A stretch of DNA of 64,000 nucleotides from Fusibacter paucivorans (GCF_018390735.1 NZ_JAHBCL010000015.1:47684-111683); one strand, 5' to 3'; shown: positions 9,159-18,266, numbered from the stretch's first letter. Translations and numbers: made by a program. Notes: a model not told the origin generated them from the letters alone.

Positions 9159-9195
9159 AACCCTCCTTTAATTTCGCTGTATTGAAAAGAGGGTT
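9159..9195 (-). promoter_or_regulatory. Shine-Dalgarno-sequestering hairpin, expression platform of the THF riboswitch
   Basis: In the transcript, AACCCUCUUUU (9195-9185) can pair along 11 positions with AAAGGAGGGUU (9169-9159), which contains the folT ribosome binding site, around a loop of about 15 nt. One pair is G-U. This arrangement suggests folT is controlled at translation initiation rather than by termination. How ligand binding alters this stem is inference. Confidence 0.6.
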
Positions 9196-9206
9196 TCTCT
9201 TTCTCA

Positions 9207-9296
9207 TCAGCGGATGCGGTACGTCATCGCAGAAAACTCTTTCGTCCGTCGGCAACCTCCCATCCGGCGGCACTTAACGCGTCGTACCTACTCTGT
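9207..9296 (-). promoter_or_regulatory. Tetrahydrofolate (THF-I) riboswitch aptamer upstream of folT-folC
   Basis: The minus-strand RNA carries the conserved THF aptamer blocks in order: AGAGUAGG, then ACGCGUUAAGUG, GGAUGGGAGGUUGCC and a closing CCGCAUCCGCU. The P2 stem is visible as GGUACG (9288-9283) pairing with CGUACC (9223-9218). The order and loop sequences match known folT-associated THF riboswitches of Clostridia. It lies 55 bp upstream of folT and 78 bp downstream of focA, so it may control folT-folC either from its own promoter in 9297-9373 or as an internal element of a longer transcript. Confidence 0.9.
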
Positions 9297-9373
9297 AATC
9301 TTTTTAATGTTGTATCATTATTGTAACCTTGCTAACTGTCTGTATTTCATTGTTGGCGAATCTCACGATTTTT

Positions 9374-10189
9374 TTATGCAACTTTGCGATGGCTCCACCA
9401 CATAGCCGCTGCAAAGAAAACACCGCCCACGATATTGCCTAAAGTCACCGGCAGCAGATTAGCACTGAACATCGTCCCCCAAGTCAAGTGAGAGACATCA
9501 ATGCCCGCGTTTGCAACGAATGCTGCATATTTAGGAACATTCATTGCGAATAGGCCTGCTGTTATATAATACATATTGGCAATACAGTGCTCAAAACCGC
9601 AAATGACAAAGAAAACAATCGGCACATAGGCGCCAGCGATTCTTCCCATGATATCTTTTGCACTGAGAGACAGCATAACGGCTGCACATACTAAAATATT
9701 ACAGAATATACCTGATACAAAGGCATTTGCAAATGGCAGCGCACATTTGGCACTGGCAATTTTCACGGTGTAAACGGCAAGTGCACCACCTGCATAGTTT
9801 AATTGACCGAAATAGGCACATCCCGCCGCAACCAAAATCGAACCGACAAAGTTGCCTGCATATACTATGACGAGATTTCTCCCCATTTTAAGCCATGTCG
9901 TTCGTTTTGACAGCACTGATATAGTGATAAGGCAATTACCTGTAAAAAGTTCCGAACCCGTTAAAATAACCATAATGAGTCCAATTGGGAAAATCAGTCC
10001 GCTAATCATTCTCACAAGCGCAATATTGTCATAACCAAATGCTGCTGTACTGGATGCCGCACCGCCAAGGGCAATAAATCCCCCTGCGAAAATACCTAAT
10101 AAGAATAGTTTTAAAAATGCTTGATTCGCCTTTTTTTCGCCTGCTGCACTGTAACTCTCTATGAATTCCGCGGGTGTAAACAAATTCAT
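9374..10189 (-). CDS. focA: Formate/nitrite transporter family channel (FocA-like)
   Basis: A 271-residue protein with six membrane helices typical of the FNT family. Family features include the N-terminal FTPAEFIE motif, GGFIALGGA in helix 1, LFTGNCLITI in the Omega-loop/helix 2-3 region and GFEHCIANMYYI in helix 5, which holds the conserved central pore histidine. It is the last gene of the fhs-fchA-folD-focA train (4-bp overlap with folD), so formate is the likely substrate. Export of formate made by reverse Fhs and import of formate for assimilation are both possible; the gene order does not decide the direction. Confidence 0.88.
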   Translation of the reverse strand: MNLFTPAEFIESYSAAGEKKANQAFLKLFLLGIFAGGFIALGGAASSTAAFGYDNIALVRMISGLIFPIGLIMVILTGSELFTGNCLITISVLSKRTTWLKMGRNLVIVYAGNFVGSILVAAGCAYFGQLNYAGGALAVYTVKIASAKCALPFANAFVSGIFCNILVCAAVMLSLSAKDIMGRIAGAYVPIVFFVICGFEHCIANMYYITAGLFAMNVPKYAAFVANAGIDVSHLTWGTMFSANLLPVTLGNIVGGVFFAAAMWWSHRKVA

Positions 10190-11037
10190 CTAACCGTCCT
10201 TTCTGCAGCTTCTACCAAATGTTTCGCAAGTACTGAAGTCGTCACTGTTCCAACCCCTCCGGGAACAGGCGTTATTGCCGAAACAATCGGTTCCGCTATT
10301 TCAAAGTCAACGTCTCCACATAATTTTCCGCCTTCACCAACATTGATACCGACATCTATCACAACTTGATTTTCATTTAAGTACGCTTTATCAATCATCT
10401 TCGCTCGCCCTGCTGCCGCGATGATCACATCAGCCCGCTGACAGACAGCAGGCATATCGACTGTCTTTGTATGACAAATGGTTACCGTTGCATTTTCTTT
10501 AATGAGCATCATGGCAACCGGTTTGCCAATGACAAGACTTCGTCCAATCACCACTGCATTTTTTCCTTTTAATGCAATATCGTAATGTGATAGAATTTCC
10601 ATTGCCGCCGCTGCTGTACACGGTGGAAATCCACTGTCGGTTCCACCAAAAACACCTGCCAACGACGCATTGGTAATACCGTCAATATCCTTAGAAGGTG
10701 CCAATGCATTACGCGCCATTTCTTCATCGTAGTGCTTCGGCAACGGTCTGAACATCAAACAGCCGTGAATGGCGGGATCGCGATTAATCAGCTCAATTGT
10801 CTCCATGAGCTTATCCTGTCCTGCATCTGCTTCCAATAAAAACTTTTTAACTAAAATGCCCAGGCTGTCACAACGCTTAACGGCGCCTTTCTCATAGGCA
10901 ATATCATCGCCGCGTTCTCCGATTCTTAAAATGGCCAGACAAGGCGTGATCCTTTTATTTTCCAAATTTTGTACGCGTGTTTTCAACTGCTCGTTTAACG
11001 CTGCCGTCACTGCGGCACCTTTTAATAGCTTTGCCAA
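10186..11037 (-). CDS. folD: Bifunctional methylene-THF dehydrogenase / methenyl-THF cyclohydrolase
   Basis: A 283-residue FolD of standard length. It has YEKGAVKRCDSLGI with the catalytic lysine position (about 48-61), MFRPLPKH, KDIDGITNASLAG (about 115-127), VVIGRSLVIGKPVAMMLI (about 161-178) and the C-terminal TPVPGGVGTVTT. In E. coli-type FolD the YxxxK lysine drives the cyclohydrolase step; here the tyrosine-lysine spacing reads Y-E-K, a common variant that should be checked. It converts 5,10-methylene-THF to 10-formyl-THF via methenyl-THF with NAD(P)+. It starts 3 bp after the fchA stop and overlaps focA by 4 bp. Confidence 0.93.
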   Translation of the reverse strand: MAKLLKGAAVTAALNEQLKTRVQNLENKRITPCLAILRIGERGDDIAYEKGAVKRCDSLGILVKKFLLEADAGQDKLMETIELINRDPAIHGCLMFRPLPKHYDEEMARNALAPSKDIDGITNASLAGVFGGTDSGFPPCTAAAAMEILSHYDIALKGKNAVVIGRSLVIGKPVAMMLIKENATVTICHTKTVDMPAVCQRADVIIAAAGRAKMIDKAYLNENQVVIDVGINVGEGGKLCGDVDFEIAEPIVSAITPVPGGVGTVTTSVLAKHLVEAAERTVR

Positions 11038-11039
11038 AC

Positions 11040-11672
11040 TTACGCCTCCCCTCGTATCTTTAGTGAAACTGCTGCTGCAATCTGATCTGCTTTTTTCGTA
11101 TAAGATTCTATCATCGCCGTTACTTCAGCTTCTATTTTCTCTGCTTCTGCACGATTGCTAAATGATTTCGTGTTAATGTAAATATTTAAGCTGGCACCCA
11201 ACAGTGCCGCTTTTGCAAACAAGGCACCACAGCCAACATCAGAAATTAGCATGACACTGCCTTTTTCCAGCATTTCTTCCAAAAGGTCAATTGCTTCACA
11301 ACACTTGCGCATAATATTCAACGGCGCCATACTGGCATCCATAAGCGCTTTTTCCATAATCACCTCGCGCTTTGGATCATCTTTTGGAATCGCATACGCT
11401 TTTGAAAGCGGTTCAAAAGCTTTTGCATCTTCGTCGATCAATGCGAGCAAATCTTTCTGAATTGATTCGCCCTCTCCCAGCATGCGATTAACATCTGCTT
11501 CAAAATGCGCATATTTTTTTCGTCCCAATGTAAAGTTGCCCACCATGGAACACAGCGCAACACCAATTGCGCCAACAAGCGCCGATGCGCCACCACCACC
11601 GGGAACCGAGGTTTTTGCCGCCAGTGCGCCTACAAAATCTTCACATGTCGTCTCTGACATCTTTTTAGCCAT
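11040..11672 (-). CDS. fchA: Methenyl-THF cyclohydrolase (formimino-THF cyclodeaminase family), FchA
   Basis: About 210 residues with the FTCD_C fold signature VPGGGGASALVGAIGVAL near residue 25 and the FTLGRKKY segment. In clostridia stand-alone FchA hydrolyses 5,10-methenyl-THF to 10-formyl-THF or deaminates formimino-THF. I place the start at the ATG at 11672: AGGAGG lies 6 nt upstream, while the open frame extends 20 codons further without a ribosome binding site. Its presence beside folD, which usually has its own cyclohydrolase activity, is typical of organisms pushing high flux through the C1 branch or degrading purines, histidine or glycine. No histidine or purine catabolic genes are adjacent here. 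Confidence 0.88.
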   Translation of the reverse strand: MAKKMSETTCEDFVGALAAKTSVPGGGGASALVGAIGVALCSMVGNFTLGRKKYAHFEADVNRMLGEGESIQKDLLALIDEDAKAFEPLSKAYAIPKDDPKREVIMEKALMDASMAPLNIMRKCCEAIDLLEEMLEKGSVMLISDVGCGALFAKAALLGASLNIYINTKSFSNRAEAEKIEAEVTAMIESYTKKADQIAAAVSLKIRGEA

Positions 11673-11772
11673 CATATGCCTCCTCTTTAATGCGATTGAC
11701 AAAAGCAGGAACAGATTTGTGCTCTCCTGCACAGGCTGTCCCTGCTCCTATCGGATATAACACGTCATTCAA

Positions 11773-13443
11773 CTAAAACAATCCAGAGATCATGCCATTT
11801 TCATCGACATCAATTTTTTCTGCTGAAGGTACTTTCGGCAAGCCGGGCATCGTCATAATATCGCCTGTTAATGCGACAATGAAGCCTGCACCAGCTGAAA
11901 CTTTAACATTTCGCACGGTTACCGTAAAATCTCTTGGCGAACCTAATAGTGAAGCATCATCCGAGAATGAATATTGCGTTTTAGCCATGCAGATTGGAAG
12001 CTTATCATAGCCTAACGCCGCTAATTTATCCATTTGTTTTTTGGCACCTGCTGTAAAGGCAACGCCGTCTGCATGGTAAATTTTAGTGGCAATCGCATTA
12101 ATTTTATCTGCGATACTATCCTCGGCTTCGTAGCAGTAAGTGAATTGGCTCGGCTGATCACAAAGTTTAAGGACTTCTTCAGCGAGCGCTTTGCCGCCTG
12201 CACCGCCTTTGGCCCATACTTCTGATAATGCGACATTAACGCCAAGTGCTTTGCAGCGTTCTTCTACCAAGTTCAGCTCTGCTTTGGTATCCATTGGGAA
12301 GGCATTGATCGCTACCACGCATGGCAACCCAAAGACTTTCGTAATATTTTCAACGTGTTGAAGCAAGTTTGGCAAACCTTTTTCAAGTCCTTCCAAATTT
12401 TCATTGTTGAGTTCAGCCTTCGGAACCCCACCGTGATGTTTAAGCGCGCGAACCGTAGCGACAACCACGACGGCATTTGGTGCAAAACCGCCTGCTCTGC
12501 ATTTGATATCAAGGAATTTTTCAGCGCCTAAATCCGCACCGAAACCTGCTTCGGTTACGACGTAATCGCCAAGTTTCAGCGCCGTTTCTGTTGCAGAAAT
12601 TGAATTACATCCGTGTGCAATATTTGCAAATGGCCCGCCGTGAATAAAAGCAGGTGTATGTTCAAGTGTTTGAACGAGATTCGGTTTGAGCGCATCCTTC
12701 AAGAGTGCTGTCATTGCCCCTTCAGCGCGAAGATCACTTGCCGTAACAGGTTTGCCGTCACGCGTATAAGCGATAACCATGCGCGCCAGTCGTTCTTTTA
12801 GGTCTTTAAGACTTGTCGACAGGCAAAGTACCGCCATGATTTCCGATGCTACTGTTATATCGAACCCATCTTCTCTCGGTACGCCGTTGGCTTTTCCCCC
12901 GAGCCCGCATACGATGTTTCGAAGTTGTCTGTCGTTCATATCCACTGCACGTCGCCACACAATTTGTCGCGTATCAATATCAAGTACATTTCCCTGTTGA
13001 ATATGGTTGTCCAGCATTGCCGCCAGCAAATTGTTTGCAGCGCCAATTGCATGAAAATCACCTGTGAAGTGCAGGTTAATGTCTTCCATTGGTACAACTT
13101 GCGAATAACCGCCGCCGGCTGCACCGCCCTTTACACCAAAAACTGGCCCTAATGAAGGTTCACGCAGGCAAAGCACGGTTTTCTTCCCTAATTTTGAGAG
13201 CGCATCAGACAGACCAACACTGGTCGTCGTCTTTCCCTCTCCTGCCGGCGTCGGATTAATGGCCGTTACCAAGATGAGCTTTCCATTTCTCGGCTGATCT
13301 TTTAAATGGTTAATATCCACTTTCGCCTTGGTTCTCCCATAGGGCTCAAGCGTCTCTTCACCAATGCCAATCTTTTCTGCGATTTCCCGAATCGGCAGCA
13401 TTTTTGCTTCCTGTGCAATTTCGATATCACTTTTGTATTCCAT
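11773..13443 (-). CDS. fhs: Formate-tetrahydrofolate ligase (10-formyl-THF synthetase)
   Basis: About 556 residues, the family norm. It has the N-terminal [13 protein letters not shown] motif, the ATP-binding P-loop [14 protein letters not shown] (about 65-78), [20 protein letters not shown] (about 93-112) and [13 protein letters not shown]. It reversibly links formate, ATP and THF; run backwards it yields ATP from 10-formyl-THF. The start at 13443 has GGAGG five nt upstream. It is 30 bp downstream of the MDR dehydrogenase gene, so co-transcription with the SDR-MFS-dehydrogenase genes is likely, and it is followed by fchA after about 100 bp. No acetyl-CoA synthase or metF genes accompany it, so the visible branch runs only between methylene-THF and formate. 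Confidence 0.96.
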   Translation of the reverse strand: MEYKSDIEIAQEAKMLPIREIAEKIGIGEETLEPYGRTKAKVDINHLKDQPRNGKLILVTAINPTPAGEGKTTTSVGLSDALSKLGKKTVLCLREPSLGPVFGVKGGAAGGGYSQVVPMEDINLHFTGDFHAIGAANNLLAAMLDNHIQQGNVLDIDTRQIVWRRAVDMNDRQLRNIVCGLGGKANGVPREDGFDITVASEIMAVLCLSTSLKDLKERLARMVIAYTRDGKPVTASDLRAEGAMTALLKDALKPNLVQTLEHTPAFIHGGPFANIAHGCNSISATETALKLGDYVVTEAGFGADLGAEKFLDIKCRAGGFAPNAVVVVATVRALKHHGGVPKAELNNENLEGLEKGLPNLLQHVENITKVFGLPCVVAINAFPMDTKAELNLVEERCKALGVNVALSEVWAKGGAGGKALAEEVLKLCDQPSQFTYCYEAEDSIADKINAIATKIYHADGVAFTAGAKKQMDKLAALGYDKLPICMAKTQYSFSDDASLLGSPRDFTVTVRNVKVSAGAGFIVALTGDIMTMPGLPKVPSAEKIDVDENGMISGLF

Positions 13444-13472
13444 TTGAACCTCCATAATCATTGCAAAATATT

Positions 13473-14498
13473 TTAGTACTGAATGACAACTTTCTGAGCG
13501 ACTTCTGAATTAGAAGCAATCTCGATTGCTTCACAGATATCGCTTTGTTTGAATTTATGAGATACCAACGGATCGAGATCATATTGACCAGAAGCCATCA
13601 TGGCCAAGACATCGACGGCAACTTCTTCATACGAACCATTGCCGCTTCCGCTAATATACCAGTTATTATAAGTAATACTGACAAAATCAAGCGTTACAGG
13701 GTCTTTGTGCACACCGACGACCGAAAGGAATGCATTTCTGCCCGCCAACGCTTTGAAATCATCGATTGTCGCTTGAATACCCGTTGCATCGATGAAGATA
13801 TTGGCGCCGCACGCTTCACCTGTATAGCATCTTTGCATACCGAATTCTGCGATCGCCATATCTTTTAAATCATCTTTTTTGGGATTACAGACAATTAAAT
13901 CATATTTTTTGGCATTTTCAAGTCGATAATCAGAAATATCGACAATCATCACTTTGTCACAGCCATACCATTTGAGCATAATCGCTGCAGACATGCCGAT
14001 GGTACCGGCACCAAAGACAATGGCAGTCTTGCCCGGTCCGGGATTTGCATTTTTTGCCCCTCTCGTCCCCACGACGAATGGTTCCAATAGAGAAGCCGAT
14101 ACTGTTGAAATCTTTTTATCAATTTTAACAGCACTGTAGCCCAATTCAAACTGTGGTATATGAATATATTCAGAAAACCCGCCAACAGTGGCCATACGCA
14201 TTCTGTCGCGTTTTGCCTGTCCCATATTTGGAAAAACGTGATCACCCAATTGGATGTCCTTTACGTTTTTGCCGACCTCAACCACTTCGCTGACGACTTC
14301 ATGACCAAATTCTGAGTCTTTCCAAATCATATTGGCATCACCGCCTTTATAGTAGGCAGAAATATCTGACCCGCAAATGCCTGCGATTAAGTTTTTAACG
14401 ATCACATCGTCGTCACCACAAACTGGATATGGGCGTTCTTCAACTTCAACTTGTTTGATGCCTCTGTAGATTGCTGCTTTAAATGTTTCAGGTTTCAT
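13473..14498 (-). CDS. Zinc-type medium-chain dehydrogenase (MDR), paralog 1
   Basis: 341 residues. The catalytic zinc ligands are present: Cys in GICGSD (about 41-46), His-Glu in FGHE (about 67-70) and Glu in LLEPF (about 142). The cofactor fold starts at [12 protein letters not shown] (about 166-177), followed by an acidic strand end (VDIS), which favours NAD(H). The four-cysteine structural zinc lobe is missing; the corresponding stretch reads [11 protein letters not shown]. By family it oxidises a secondary alcohol or polyol, similar to sorbitol or threonine dehydrogenases. The substrate is not identifiable. It lies 44 bp after the MFS gene and 30 bp before fhs, which links it physically to C1 metabolism. 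The gene at 18267 encodes a related enzyme. Confidence 0.85.
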   Translation of the reverse strand: MKPETFKAAIYRGIKQVEVEERPYPVCGDDDVIVKNLIAGICGSDISAYYKGGDANMIWKDSEFGHEVVSEVVEVGKNVKDIQLGDHVFPNMGQAKRDRMRMATVGGFSEYIHIPQFELGYSAVKIDKKISTVSASLLEPFVVGTRGAKNANPGPGKTAIVFGAGTIGMSAAIMLKWYGCDKVMIVDISDYRLENAKKYDLIVCNPKKDDLKDMAIAEFGMQRCYTGEACGANIFIDATGIQATIDDFKALAGRNAFLSVVGVHKDPVTLDFVSITYNNWYISGSGNGSYEEVAVDVLAMMASGQYDLDPLVSHKFKQSDICEAIEIASNSEVAQKVVIQY

Positions 14499-14541
14499 TT
14501 CTATCTCCCTCTTTCCTGGGTATCTAGCCGATACGTATCAA

Positions 14542-15783
14542 TTAAGCGTTTACAAGTTTCGATGATGCTCTTTTGGATTTTGGACCTACTTCATTGAGCA
14601 TTAATGCCGGTATAACCATTATCAATGCAATCACATGCATAATGATAATTGTCATTCCCGAACCGACTTGTGTTATCATAATGCCGCCAATCACACTGCC
14701 CGGCAATGTCAGCAGCATTGGAAGGCCGTTGATAATCGCCGATATCGGTGCAACAAAATGAGGCTCGGGTTTTTCAGTTTCCTCAACCATGTACATGCCG
14801 AGGATAGGCATTCTTAAAAAGTAACCAGCTCCCGAAAGAACCGCACAAGCAATGACCGGCACAATTGACTGGCCAAATGCAACGAGTCCAATACTTGCGA
14901 TTCCATAAACGGCAACAGAAGCGACGATAAACGGTTTACGCCTTCCAGTTGTATTGCAAAGGATCCCGCCAGCGATTGCACCGACAATTTGAACCAATGT
15001 CAAGACACTGGATACCGTTGTCGCTAAAGTCATTGACATACCTGCTTCTGTTGTAAAATAAGTCACCATATAAGTTAATAAAATCGTATTTGAAATCATC
15101 GAAAAAATTGTAATGATTAAGATAAGCACAAAATCCTTATATTGAAAGACACGACCGAATTCCGTTTTTTGCTTTGCCACTTTTCCAGCTTTAACATCTG
15201 CCCGCATTTGTTTCATTTGCGCGCCAACACCTTCTGGATATTGAAGCCATGCAAATGAAGCAATCGTATAGATAAGTGTAATCACCGTAAAAGTCCACGT
15301 CGCTGTACGCCATGACCCAAACATAGGGAATACGATATAGGCCAATGCAACCCCAAGACACGAACAGGCTGTGATGATTGTTTGCATGGTTGCAAACTGC
15401 GAGCCTTTGAACCATATAGAAGCAATTGGGAAAAGTGCTGCTTGCGCTAATCCGTAACCGACGCCAGAGATTGTTCTGCCAAGCAAATACAATCCAAAAC
15501 TTCCCGCCGATGCCGATGCCAACAATCCCAAGGTAATCAGCGCAGCACCGAGTATAAACGTTTCCCGAAAACCAATTCGATTACAAATAATACTGCCGAC
15601 AAACATGCATAGACCGCACATAATCAGGTAGATGGATACAACAATACCGCCCATACTGACAGAAACATGAAGATCGCCCATAATTGTTGAAAGCATTGCC
15701 GCCGGTCCTAAATAGGGAATCATAACAACAAAATTAAATAGCGCGAGTATAAGTGCAACCATTATTTGTTTTCCTTTTGACAC
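14542..15783 (-). CDS. Major facilitator superfamily transporter, substrate unknown
   Basis: About 413 residues with twelve predicted membrane spans in two six-helix halves, separated by a basic cytoplasmic loop (QMRADVKAGKVAKQKTE, about 195-211). MFS motif A-like signatures (ICNRIGFRETF after helix 2 and CNTTGRRKPFI after helix 8) are visible. It resembles anion or organic-acid carriers of the MFS, but no substrate-specific motif is recognised. I chose the GTG at 15783 because AAGGGG lies 8 nt upstream; the first in-frame GTG at 15792 abuts the ribosome binding site. It lies between the SDR gene and the MDR dehydrogenase gene in the train leading into fhs, so it is probably the importer for the compound these enzymes act on. 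Confidence 0.85.
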   Translation of the reverse strand: MSKGKQIMVALILALFNFVVMIPYLGPAAMLSTIMGDLHVSVSMGGIVVSIYLIMCGLCMFVGSIICNRIGFRETFILGAALITLGLLASASAGSFGLYLLGRTISGVGYGLAQAALFPIASIWFKGSQFATMQTIITACSCLGVALAYIVFPMFGSWRTATWTFTVITLIYTIASFAWLQYPEGVGAQMKQMRADVKAGKVAKQKTEFGRVFQYKDFVLILIITIFSMISNTILLTYMVTYFTTEAGMSMTLATTVSSVLTLVQIVGAIAGGILCNTTGRRKPFIVASVAVYGIASIGLVAFGQSIVPVIACAVLSGAGYFLRMPILGMYMVEETEKPEPHFVAPISAIINGLPMLLTLPGSVIGGIMITQVGSGMTIIIMHVIALIMVIPALMLNEVGPKSKRASSKLVNA

Positions 15784-15860
15784 AACATTCACCCCTTCAA
15801 AAGTAAAAGATTGTCATCCAGATACACTTTGAGTAAGGCTTTAGTGTTTTAAAGAATGTT

Positions 15861-16721
15861 TTATGGAATCATTTTTTGCATTCTCATATTAGCCATACAA
15901 CCGCCATCTACAAGGATGTCGATTCCGGATATAAAAGATGCTTGCTCACTCATTAAAAAGTCGACGACGGTAGCCATTTCCATTGTCGTCCCCATGCGCT
16001 TTGCGGGCGTCAAGACATTAATCATACTCCACATTCTGTTTTCAGTATTAAGTTTGCTCTTTTCCAGTTCTACTTTATTATTCTCTGTCTCAGCAATCCC
16101 CGGTGATACGGAGTTAACCCGCACACCATCTTCGCCAAAGAGTACTGCATATTTTTGTGCGGCGATCATCGTCCCCTTTTTGGCAATGGAATACGCTATT
16201 CCCGGTGCGACTTGTTCCCCTCTTGCCATTACCATTGGCTCAACCGCTTGCCACATTGCCTCAGGATTTTCATCCGCATGCCACAGCGCATCATTAATCG
16301 GCTGCAGCATTTGTGTCGGCAGCTGATATGGTGATGACGATGCAAATAATACGAAAGATGTACCAGGCATCATGTGCGGCTTAATCGCTTTCATCGCCTT
16401 GATATGTGATAGAAAATCGACTTCAAAAATAGCCTTCCAGTCGCCACAGGCAGGTGTTAACCCGGCAACGAGGACAACGCCTTCAATTTTACCTTTTTCA
16501 TTTGCCACCTGCAAAATTTTATCAATATCCTCGTCTTTTCTGATATCAACCACCATTGAAGTGACGTCAATACCTTTTGCCTTTAACGCACTTGTCCCTT
16601 TGGCGACATCGCTTTCTTCCAAACCGGACATCACGATGGTACCTTTTTTGGAAAGTTGTTCTGAAACCGATAAACCGATCCCGCGTTCACCACCGATGAC
16701 GATATAAACTTTTTCCTTCAT
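15861..16721 (-). CDS. Short-chain dehydrogenase/reductase (SDR)
   Basis: 286 residues. The cofactor-binding motif is GGERGIG (about 8-14), and the active site YSIAKK (about 177-182) has the YxxxK pair, with a serine cluster (FASSSPY) upstream. The NNAG structural motif is changed to VAGLTP. The C-terminal FISGIDILVDGGCMANMR is the usual SDR end. A longer-than-usual insert between the serine and tyrosine (about 45 residues including LWHADENPEAMW) distinguishes it from ordinary 250-residue SDRs. GAGGAGG upstream supports the start. It is the first gene of the train that continues through MFS, MDR dehydrogenase and fhs-fchA-folD-focA, and it is divergent from the LuxR-type regulator gene. Substrate unknown. 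Confidence 0.82.
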   Translation of the reverse strand: MKEKVYIVIGGERGIGLSVSEQLSKKGTIVMSGLEESDVAKGTSALKAKGIDVTSMVVDIRKDEDIDKILQVANEKGKIEGVVLVAGLTPACGDWKAIFEVDFLSHIKAMKAIKPHMMPGTSFVLFASSSPYQLPTQMLQPINDALWHADENPEAMWQAVEPMVMARGEQVAPGIAYSIAKKGTMIAAQKYAVLFGEDGVRVNSVSPGIAETENNKVELEKSKLNTENRMWSMINVLTPAKRMGTTMEMATVVDFLMSEQASFISGIDILVDGGCMANMRMQKMIP

Positions 16722-16910
16722 ACAGTTCCTCCTCTTTCGTCTTTTATCAATGCAACATTAAAATCACTGATCGCAAAAGACCGTTCACCAATAGCAGCAT
16801 CTGGCAATACGATCCGAAAATGCAGTGAAGCCAAAAGCCTAAGTTCCTTCAGCAAAGCTGCAATCTCGCTGTCCAATGATTTAAAACAGCCGGATATTTA
16901 ATGTTTACAG

Positions 16911-16926
16911 TGTGAACGCGCTCACA
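16911..16926. promoter_or_regulatory. CRP/FNR-type palindrome upstream of the SDR-MFS-dehydrogenase-C1 train
   Basis: TGTGAACGCGCTCACA is a perfect TGTGA-N6-TCACA palindrome, the classical Crp/Fnr family recognition sequence, 190 bp upstream of the SDR start. Its centre ACGCGC is near-symmetric. Crp/Fnr-type factors of Bacillota use this motif for anaerobic or catabolic control. Which protein binds here, if any, is unknown. Confidence 0.45.
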
Positions 16927-17101
16927 ATTGAAGTTTATCATGGTACGGTATTCATACAAATTCTCAATATTAGGTATTTTTTTTTGTACAATCTTTTAAT
17001 AGAATCAATCATATAGAATGCGTGTACTATCGAAATGTATTACAATGTCATTAGAGGACATTCGTTTTGATACGCAGTAATGAAATAATGGAGGTGTTGA
17101 A

Positions 17102-17182
17102 TTGGTAAAAACTAAGTGTTTTGATGAACCAAACTTAAGAGACGCTCAATTTTTGAAGGTTTATGGCAATTCATTCTATTGA
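17102..17182 (+). CDS. Possible 26-residue small ORF upstream of the LuxR-type regulator
   Basis: A TTG start preceded 7 nt upstream by GGAGG opens a 26-codon frame ending at 17182. The product (starting MVKTKCFDEPNL) matches nothing I recognise. It could be a leader peptide for the regulator gene, which starts 136 bp downstream, or chance. The good ribosome binding site is the only support. Confidence 0.25.
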   Translation: MVKTKCFDEPNLRDAQFLKVYGNSFY

Positions 17183-17317
17183 GTGCGTCAATGGCCCGTC
17201 TGGCAAAGTAGAATTCCCTATTCGTCTGTAAAATATGTTGTATGATTTTCAAATTATTATTGGGTTCTATAATTTGTTGTCTCATTACCTTATAATGCAT
17301 AGATATAGGAGTAATAT

Positions 17318-18142
17318 ATGAATCGTGTCAGTACACCTTGGAATGAAATCAATGCCTTTTTGCTTGAATGCGGCAGCATAAGAGATTCAAAAGAATTTTG
17401 TACATACCTTATGAAGCACCTCGATACGTTTATCGCTTATGATCAAGCGCGCATTTATTTTCTCAACGACAATCGAAAAGTATATGATGAAGTATTATTT
17501 GGCGTCAACAAGCGCTGGACTAAAATGTATTTTGAATACTATGCCAACGTCGGAGGCGGACGCTATTCTCCATTTGGACGTTCAATGCGTAACGGCAAAA
17601 TTTGCAACCTCCCAAAAGCGGAAGACCGCGTCAGAGATTGGACTAACTGTAACAACGATGAGTTTATCAAAGACTATCTGAGGCCACAAGGCATTCAATA
17701 CAGCACCGGTTTTATGCTTCACGATATTTATAACTCGCCAAAAGCGACTTTTATCATTGACCGCCTGACCAACGTTCGGTTTTCAGATTATGAATTAAAT
17801 ATCCTAAACATCCTCCTGCCGCATTTGGAGAACCTTTTTAAAAATTTTTATGTTCCAATTCCAAAAAATTTTAACCTTGATAATGTTAATAAGAATATTG
17901 CACTGCTGACAGCTCGTGAGCGTGAAATTGCAAAACTGCTCATGCAGGGTGCCTCAACCAACAACATTGGTGATAAGCTTTGCATTTCAACGGCAACGGT
18001 TTATAAGCATATTTCACATATTCATGAAAAACTCAATGTGTCCAGCCAGCAGGAGCTTCTGATAAAGCTTATGTCAGGCAATAAGCTTAACAGAGAAGAC
18101 GTTTCCGTCTGTGCTGTCATGGACAGCGAACGCGCGAATTAA
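17318..18142 (+). CDS. LuxR-family transcriptional regulator
   Basis: 274 residues. The C-terminal 65 residues form a LuxR/NarL-type helix-turn-helix: LTAREREIAKLLMQGAS (about 205-221) followed by STATVYKHISHIHEKLNV. The N-terminal 180 residues look like a GAF-like or autoinducer-binding-like sensory domain (AYDQARIYFLND, FSDYELNILNILLPHLENLF) but lack a recognisable phospho-acceptor receiver domain, so this is not a two-component response regulator. AGGAG sits 6 nt before the ATG. It lies between the SDR/C1 train (divergent) and the second dehydrogenase (convergent) and is probably the pathway-specific regulator responding to the substrate or an intermediate. Its C-terminal tail after the HTH is short and polar. 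Confidence 0.82.
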   Translation: MNRVSTPWNEINAFLLECGSIRDSKEFCTYLMKHLDTFIAYDQARIYFLNDNRKVYDEVLFGVNKRWTKMYFEYYANVGGGRYSPFGRSMRNGKICNLPKAEDRVRDWTNCNNDEFIKDYLRPQGIQYSTGFMLHDIYNSPKATFIIDRLTNVRFSDYELNILNILLPHLENLFKNFYVPIPKNFNLDNVNKNIALLTAREREIAKLLMQGASTNNIGDKLCISTATVYKHISHIHEKLNVSSQQELLIKLMSGNKLNREDVSVCAVMDSERAN

Positions 18143-18182
18143 ACGTCATTTCGCTATCATTTGTCTTTATTCACATTAAAAA

Positions 18183-18230
18183 GCTGCCGCAACGCAACAC
18201 TTTAGGTGTTGAAGATGCGGCAGCCTTTTT
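18183..18230. terminator. Bidirectional rho-independent terminator
   Basis: GCTGCCGCA pairs with TGCGGCAGC, with a second inner stem CAACAC/GTGTTG. The + strand continues CTTTTTG and the minus strand CTTTTTAATG, so it can end both the LuxR-type gene and the convergent MDR dehydrogenase gene. Confidence 0.85.
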
Positions 18231-18266
18231 GTTCCCCCCTTAATCGATCATGACGATATCATCACC

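Larger units (their letters stand above)
16722..17317. promoter_or_regulatory. Divergent control region between the SDR train and the LuxR-type regulator
   Basis: 596 bp with no well-supported gene apart from a possible 26-codon ORF (17102-17182, listed separately). It contains a perfect CRP/FNR-type palindrome at 16911-16926 and AT-rich stretches between 16970 and 17050. It presumably holds the promoters for both the minus-strand catabolic/C1 train and the + strand regulator. I could not assign -35/-10 pairs with confidence. Confidence 0.45.

Noticed and set aside
3570..13443. A formate hydrogenlyase or complete Wood-Ljungdahl cluster
   Set aside because: Hydrogenase, focA and fhs are present, but there is no formate dehydrogenase, metF, corrinoid protein or CO dehydrogenase/acetyl-CoA synthase in the window.
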